From NCBI GenBank assembly GCA_045596745.1, contig JAZODA010000054.1, forward strand, positions 1 to 17,060: 17,060 bases of DNA, in the 5' to 3' direction. This document shows, one piece after another, positions 13,665 through 17,060 of this stretch. The position numbers were made by a program, and so were the translations under genes. Below the pieces are notes generated by a model. It was not told the DNA's origin, did no database searches, and was given only the letters and a program-made list of their open reading frames with translations. This DNA is from RGIG3009 sp045596745. Lineage in GTDB: Bacteria > Bacillota > Clostridia > Oscillospirales > Acutalibacteraceae. Position 1 is the first letter of the stretch. Every line of letters begins with the position of its first letter.

Positions 13665-14078
13665 ATGATTACTTTGATTCTCGGAAAAAAGGGCTCCGGC
13701 AAGACCAAGAAGCTGCTCGATATGTGCAACGAAGCGGTTGCGCAGTCGAAGGGTAACGTGGTCTTCATCGAAAAGGATTCGACCCTTACTTATAATCTCA
13801 GCCATAAGGTGCGCTTGGTTGCGGCGGACGAGTATGCTATCCGTGGTTTTGACAGCTTCTACGGCTACATCGCCGGTATGTGCGCCGGTAACTACGATAT
13901 CACCGATATCTTCGTGGATTCCACTCTTAAGATCGGTGGCGGCGTGGAAGAGCTGCTCGGCTTTGTCGAGAAGCTGAAGGCGCTGAGCGATATGGCCAAC
14001 ACCAACGTGGTGATGTCCGTGTCGGCAGATCCCAGCGAAATCCCTGCGGAAATCGCTCATCTGGCACGCGAAATCTGA
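13665..14078 (+). CDS. Small P-loop ATP-binding protein of unknown function
   Basis: A 137-residue protein with a Walker A motif right at its N-terminus (LGKKGSGKT, residues 6-14) and a hydrophobic strand ending in Asp (DITDIFVDSTLK) that could serve as Walker B. There is no signal peptide or membrane segment. Similar short clostridial proteins are often annotated loosely as ATP-binding or PilT-like; nothing here supports a motility role. GGGAGGA lies about 7 nt before the ATG. It sits between pgi and the yceD-rpmF promoter and is probably read from the pgi promoter. Function cannot be assigned. Confidence 0.8.
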   Translation: MITLILGKKGSGKTKKLLDMCNEAVAQSKGNVVFIEKDSTLTYNLSHKVRLVAADEYAIRGFDSFYGYIAGMCAGNYDITDIFVDSTLKIGGGVEELLGFVEKLKALSDMANTNVVMSVSADPSEIPAEIAHLAREI

Positions 14079-14094
14079 TTGACGGAAAACGCGG

Positions 14095-14120
14095 ACGGAG
14101 CGTCGGAAACGGCGCTCCGT
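14095..14120 (+). terminator. Possible hairpin terminator after the P-loop gene
   Basis: ACGGAGCG (14095-14102) pairs with CGCTCCGT (14113-14120), loop of 10 nt. No T-run follows directly (ATGTTCGCTC), so termination is uncertain. Confidence 0.35.
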
Positions 14121-14160
14121 ATGTTCGCTCGGGAGTAAGAGCGCGGAATCGAAATTCTTT

Positions 14161-14200
14161 TTGTCAACCTTTGCGGATTTCGTAAAAAAAAGGTTGACAA
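14161..14200. promoter_or_regulatory. Perfect 12-bp inverted repeat spanning the yceD -35 box
   Basis: TTGTCAACCTTT (14161-14172) and AAAGGTTGACAA (14189-14200) are exact inverted copies separated by 16 bp. The right copy contains the -35 TTGACA of the yceD-rpmF promoter. Neither side has a terminator-like T-run, and it lies upstream of the predicted start, so it is better explained as a paired binding site than as an RNA hairpin. Confidence 0.6.
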
Positions 14201-14222
14201 ATGCGGCTTGTCCCGATATAAT
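14194..14222 (+). promoter_or_regulatory. Consensus promoter of yceD-rpmF
   Basis: TTGACA (14194-14199) and TATAAT (14217-14222) are both perfect sigma-A hexamers with the ideal 17-bp spacing. The expected start is near 14229, about 20 nt before the yceD ATG. This is the strongest promoter in the window, fitting ribosome-related genes. Confidence 0.9.
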
Positions 14223-14248
14223 ATTGTGCGTGACTATTGAGGTGAAGT

Positions 14249-14743
14249 ATGCTTCTGAAACTTAAGTCGCTGTTTCTCGGCGAAACAGAACGCCTGCCGA
14301 TCGACTGTGAGCTGGATCTTTCCGGGGTGGAATGGAACGGCCTGTATCCGTTTCGGGAACCTGTTCGGGTAAAGGGACAGATTAAGTTGTCTGCCGGCGT
14401 GGTAACACTGACAGCGCAGGTTCACTACCGTTACGATGGTGTGTGCGACCGCTGTATGCGTGAAATCAGCCGCGAGCAACTGCTGGAAATGGAGCATATT
14501 CTTGTAGTTTCCCTCAATCACGAGGATAATGACAGCTTTGTCCTGTTGGAGAATTACCAACTTCCGCTGGATGCTCTGGTGGAAGAGGATCTCATTCTGG
14601 ACCAGCCGTCGAAGGTGCTGTGCAGCGAAGAGTGTCGTGGACTTTGCCCGATGTGCGGTAAGGATCTTAACGAAGGACTCTGCGGTTGCCGTCAGCAGAC
14701 GGTCGACCCCCGCTTGGCGGCATTACAGCAGTTGCTGGATTAG
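14249..14743 (+). CDS. yceD: DUF177 (YceD) family protein
   Basis: A 164-residue member of the DUF177 family, whose studied members are needed for normal 23S rRNA levels in bacteria and plastids. The family pattern is visible: an N-terminal beta-rich half (VRVKGQIKLSAGVVTLTAQV), a CDRC pair near residue 70, and a C-terminal CSEECRGLCPMCGKDLNEGLCGC zinc-binding-like cluster followed by DPRLAAL. GAGGTG at about 14239 precedes the ATG. The gene is followed 30 nt later by rpmF, the near-universal bacterial partner, and shares its consensus promoter. Confidence 0.93.
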   Translation: MLLKLKSLFLGETERLPIDCELDLSGVEWNGLYPFREPVRVKGQIKLSAGVVTLTAQVHYRYDGVCDRCMREISREQLLEMEHILVVSLNHEDNDSFVLLENYQLPLDALVEEDLILDQPSKVLCSEECRGLCPMCGKDLNEGLCGCRQQTVDPRLAALQQLLD

Positions 14744-14773
14744 TTTTTTGATTATGTTAAGGAGGTGCTGACG

Positions 14774-14956
14774 ATGGCGGTACCGAAGAGAAAGAGCTCC
14801 AAGGCACGTCGTGACAAGAGACGCAACAATGTTTGGAAGGCTACGGCTCCCGAACTGGTGAAATGCCCGCAGTGCGGCGCATTCAAACGCCCGCACCGTC
14901 TTTGCGGAACTTGCGGCTATTACAACGGCAGACAGATCGTCAAGGTTGAGGAGTAA
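14774..14956 (+). CDS. rpmF: 50S ribosomal protein L32
   Basis: A 60-residue ribosomal protein. It begins MAVPKRKSSKARRDKRR, the classic L32 start, and has a zinc ribbon with Cys31, Cys34, Cys44 and Cys47 (CPQC and CGTC). The start at 14774 is chosen over an in-frame ATG at 14765, because it gives the family's N-terminus and AAGGAGGTG (14759-14767) is correctly spaced before it. It is co-transcribed with yceD and followed by a terminator. All four cysteines are present, so this is the zinc-binding form. Confidence 0.97.
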   Translation: MAVPKRKSSKARRDKRRNNVWKATAPELVKCPQCGAFKRPHRLCGTCGYYNGRQIVKVEE

Positions 14957-14998
14957 GCAGACCCACCGGTCAATATGCCCCCAATCAAGGAAGAATAG

Positions 14999-15034
14999 AG
15001 GGTGCGTCCCGGTTGGGCCGCACCCTTTGTTTTT
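14999..15034 (+). terminator. Terminator between rpmF and the radical SAM gene
   Basis: AGGGTGCG (14999-15006) pairs with CGCACCCT (15019-15026), extended by an inner CCC/GGG around GGTT, followed by TTTGTTTTT. It ends 1 nt before the GGAGGA ribosome binding site (15035-15040) of the next gene, so downstream expression needs readthrough unless an unseen promoter lies inside this short gap. Confidence 0.85.
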
Positions 15035-15046
15035 GGAGGAATCCCT

Positions 15047-16345
15047 ATGGCGGTAACCATCACAGGCGTTGTGCCGGGCAGCCCGGCCGCCAAAAAGAGA
15101 ATACGTGTCGGTGATCGCCTGGTGTCGGTAAACGGTCAGCCCATTGTGGATGTGCTGGATTATCGTTTTTACGAGGTGGAAGAACGCCTCACACTGGAAC
15201 TGGAAACTGCCAAAGGCGCGCGTACGGTGAAGCTGCGCAAAGCGGAGTACGCCGATATCGGTCTGGAGTTCGAGACGTATCTGATGGACAAGCAGCACAC
15301 CTGCCGCAATCAGTGCGTGTTTTGCTTTATCGACCAGATGCCGCCCGGTATGCGGGAAAGCCTGTATTTCAAGGACGATGACAGCCGTTTGTCGTTTTTG
15401 TTTGGCAACTATATCACGCTGACCAACTTGTCGGAGCACGAGATTCAGCGGATTATCGATTTGCATATTACGCCGATTAACATTTCGGTGCATACCACCA
15501 ACCCCGAGCTGCGTTGCCGTATGATGAACAATCGCTTTGCGGGCGAAACGTTGGGGCTGCTTACGCGGTTTGCCGAAGCAGGCATCCATATGGATTGCCA
15601 GCTGGTGCTGTGTCCCGGTTGGAACGACGGGGAAGAGCTTGATCGCAGTATGCGCGATTTGGCAGCACTCGCACCGGCGGTGGAAAGCGTGGCGGTTGTC
15701 CCTGTGGGACTGACGCGCTATCGCGAGGGACTGACCCCTCTGCGTCCGTTTACTGCCGAAGAAGCGGTAGCGGTGCTGGATGCGGTGGAACAATTTGGCA
15801 ACAACCTGCGGGAGACCATCGGCACACGCCTGATTTATCCTGCGGATGAATGGTACATCAAGGCAGGACGCCCCATTCCCGAAGCGGCGTTTTATGAGGA
15901 AATGTCGCAGCTGGAAAACGGTGTGGGTATGTCGGCACTGTTGCGGAGCGAACTGGAAGCGGCGCTCGAAGAGTGCACGCAGACCGAAGCGGGCAGCAGC
16001 GATACACTGCTTGTGACCGGCACGGCGGCAGAACCGCTGATTCGTGACCTGGTGTCGCAAGTGGCGCAGCGTTTCCCGATGGTGCGCGCTCGTGTGCAGG
16101 CGATTCGAAATGTGTTTTTCGGCGAGACGATTACGGTCGCAGGCCTTATCACCGGCAGCGACCTGAAGGAACAGCTCGCGGGCGTTTCCTGTGACCGTAT
16201 TTTGATTCCCGATGTGATGCTGCGTCACGAAAACGATCGTTTTCTGGACGATGTTACCCCCGAAGAACTGGAAGAAGCTTTGGGGATTCGTGTGCAGGTG
16301 ATTGGCTCCGACGGTGCTTCGTTGCTGTCGGCGCTGCTTGAGTAA
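15047..16345 (+). CDS. PDZ-radical SAM/DUF512 family protein
   Basis: A 432-residue protein with an N-terminal PDZ-like domain (GVVPGSPAAKKRIRVGDRLV, residues 7-26, then VNGQPI), a radical SAM-type cysteine motif CRNQCVFC (Cys86, Cys90, Cys93) that should bind a [4Fe-4S] cluster and S-adenosylmethionine, and a C-terminal DUF512 region (FGETITVAGLITGSDL, ILIPDVMLRHE, FLDDVTPEEL). The family is widespread in Clostridia and Cyanobacteria, with no established reaction. GGAGGA at 15035-15040 and the MAVTITGV start fix the ATG at 15047; a longer frame from 15002 would run through the terminator. der follows 19 nt later, a common clostridial gene order. Confidence 0.9.
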   Translation: MAVTITGVVPGSPAAKKRIRVGDRLVSVNGQPIVDVLDYRFYEVEERLTLELETAKGARTVKLRKAEYADIGLEFETYLMDKQHTCRNQCVFCFIDQMPPGMRESLYFKDDDSRLSFLFGNYITLTNLSEHEIQRIIDLHITPINISVHTTNPELRCRMMNNRFAGETLGLLTRFAEAGIHMDCQLVLCPGWNDGEELDRSMRDLAALAPAVESVAVVPVGLTRYREGLTPLRPFTAEEAVAVLDAVEQFGNNLRETIGTRLIYPADEWYIKAGRPIPEAAFYEEMSQLENGVGMSALLRSELEAALEECTQTEAGSSDTLLVTGTAAEPLIRDLVSQVAQRFPMVRARVQAIRNVFFGETITVAGLITGSDLKEQLAGVSCDRILIPDVMLRHENDRFLDDVTPEELEEALGIRVQVIGSDGASLLSALLE

Positions 16346-16364
16346 CTCTCAAAGAGGTGAGACT

Positions 16365-17060
16365 ATGGCAAGACCTGTTGTGGCGGTGGTAGGCCGTCCG
16401 AACGTGGGTAAGTCCACGTTGTTTAACAAGCTTATCGGCAAGCGCCTGTCTATCGTTAAGGATACGCCGGGTGTTACGCGTGACCGCATTTTGTCGCCCT
16501 GTGAGTGGCGCGGCCGCACGTTCTTGCTGGTGGATACCGGTGGTATCGAACCGCATTCCGATGATATTATCCTGTCGCAGATGCGCCGTCAGGCACAGCT
16601 CGCTATCGAACAGGCGGATGTCATTGTGCTGGTGACCGATTTGCAGGCGGGTGTGACCGCCAACGATGCCGATGTCGCGGTAATGCTGCAAAAATGCGGC
16701 AAGCCCGTCGTGCTGTGCGTCAACAAGTGTGACCGCATCGGCGCCCTGCCGGCAGAATTTTACGAGTTCTATAATCTGGGATTGGGCGATCCTATCGCCG
16801 TTTCCTCCATCCACGGTACCGGCACCGGCGACCTGCTGGACGCGGTTCTCGCATTGTTGCCCCCGGAGGAAGAGGAATATCCCGAGGCGGAGGATCCCAT
16901 TCGCGTGGCGGTCATCGGCAAGCCCAACGCCGGCAAATCCTCTCTCATCAATGCCATCTCCGGCGAGGAACGGATGCTGGTATCCGATATCGCCGGCACC
17001 ACCCGTGACGCCGTGGACACCGCCGTTTCCAACCAATATGGTGACTTTGTGTTCATCGAC
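16365..17060 (+). CDS. der: Ribosome biogenesis GTPase Der (EngA), cut by the right edge
   Basis: The first 232 residues of the double-GTPase Der, needed for 50S subunit maturation. The first G domain shows GRPNVGKST at 10-18, DTPGVTRDR, DTGGIE and NKCD; after an acidic linker (PPEEEEYPEAED) the second G domain begins with GKPNAGKSS at about 186-194 and DIAGTTRDAVDT. Two G domains in tandem are unique to Der. The rest of the second G domain and the KH-like domain lie outside the window. AAAGAGGTGAG ends 4 nt before the ATG. It is probably co-transcribed with the DUF512 gene. Confidence 0.95.
   Translation, partial: MARPVVAVVGRPNVGKSTLFNKLIGKRLSIVKDTPGVTRDRILSPCEWRGRTFLLVDTGGIEPHSDDIILSQMRRQAQLAIEQADVIVLVTDLQAGVTANDADVAVMLQKCGKPVVLCVNKCDRIGALPAEFYEFYNLGLGDPIAVSSIHGTGTGDLLDAVLALLPPEEEEYPEAEDPIRVAVIGKPNAGKSSLINAISGEERMLVSDIAGTTRDAVDTAVSNQYGDFVFID

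Noticed and set aside
14161..14200. Reading the 12-bp inverted repeat before yceD as a rho-independent terminator
   Set aside because: The loop is 16 nt and neither strand has a T-run after the stem; the right arm is part of the -35 promoter element.
15002..15046. Longer start for the radical SAM/DUF512 protein (plus 15 residues)
   Set aside because: The extension is the terminator hairpin itself; the ATG at 15047 has a proper GGAGGA and gives the expected PDZ start.

Overview
The window reads as a chromosomal segment of a Gram-positive anaerobe of the class Clostridia, probably an Oscillospiraceae/Ruminococcaceae-like gut or rumen bacterium. This is inferred from the strong AGGAGG ribosome binding sites, sigma-A type promoters, ferredoxin-linked 2-oxoacid metabolism, the DUF177 (yceD)-rpmF-radical SAM/DUF512-der gene order, a Clostridia-type Prs and moderately high coding GC. 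Species cannot be named from the sequence alone.

Left edge (1-636). The first 68 bases are the start of a type II CRISPR cas9 gene on the minus strand (RuvC-I motif with the catalytic Asp), running out of the window. Back to back with it on the plus strand is a very good tracrRNA candidate (about 105-218): anti-repeat, three hairpins, U-tract, and a promoter whose -35 box touches the cas9 start codon. A second promoter at 377-405 points toward cas9 and would give a leader of about 300 nt antisense to the whole tracrRNA. The rest of this AT-rich stretch holds inverted repeats but no convincing gene.

Metabolic operon (555-7525). A strong promoter with an inverted repeat between its hexamers precedes five tightly spaced genes: an AMP-forming acyl-CoA ligase, a sodium:solute symporter, iorA, iorB (indolepyruvate:ferredoxin oxidoreductase) and a phenylacetate-CoA ligase (paaK), closed by a bidirectional terminator. 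Together they suggest uptake and CoA activation of aryl (or branched) acids and their interconversion with aryl-2-oxoacids, either as reductive salvage to aromatic amino acids or as oxidative amino acid fermentation.

Middle (7529-12164). A small conserved-looking ORF and the ribosome-associated GTPase gene hflX lie on the minus strand; a divergent PRPP synthetase gene (prs) follows on the plus strand with its own promoter, palindrome and terminator. A small cupin gene (minus) and a secreted D,D-carboxypeptidase gene (plus) come next.

Right part (12209-17060). Glucose-6-phosphate isomerase (pgi) is followed by a small P-loop protein; then a consensus promoter carrying a perfect 12-bp inverted repeat drives DUF177/yceD and rpmF (L32). 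A terminator separates rpmF from a PDZ-radical SAM/DUF512 gene, and the window ends inside der (engA). Most of the right half is housekeeping; the unusual material is the CRISPR edge, the aryl-acid operon and several regulatory inverted repeats.
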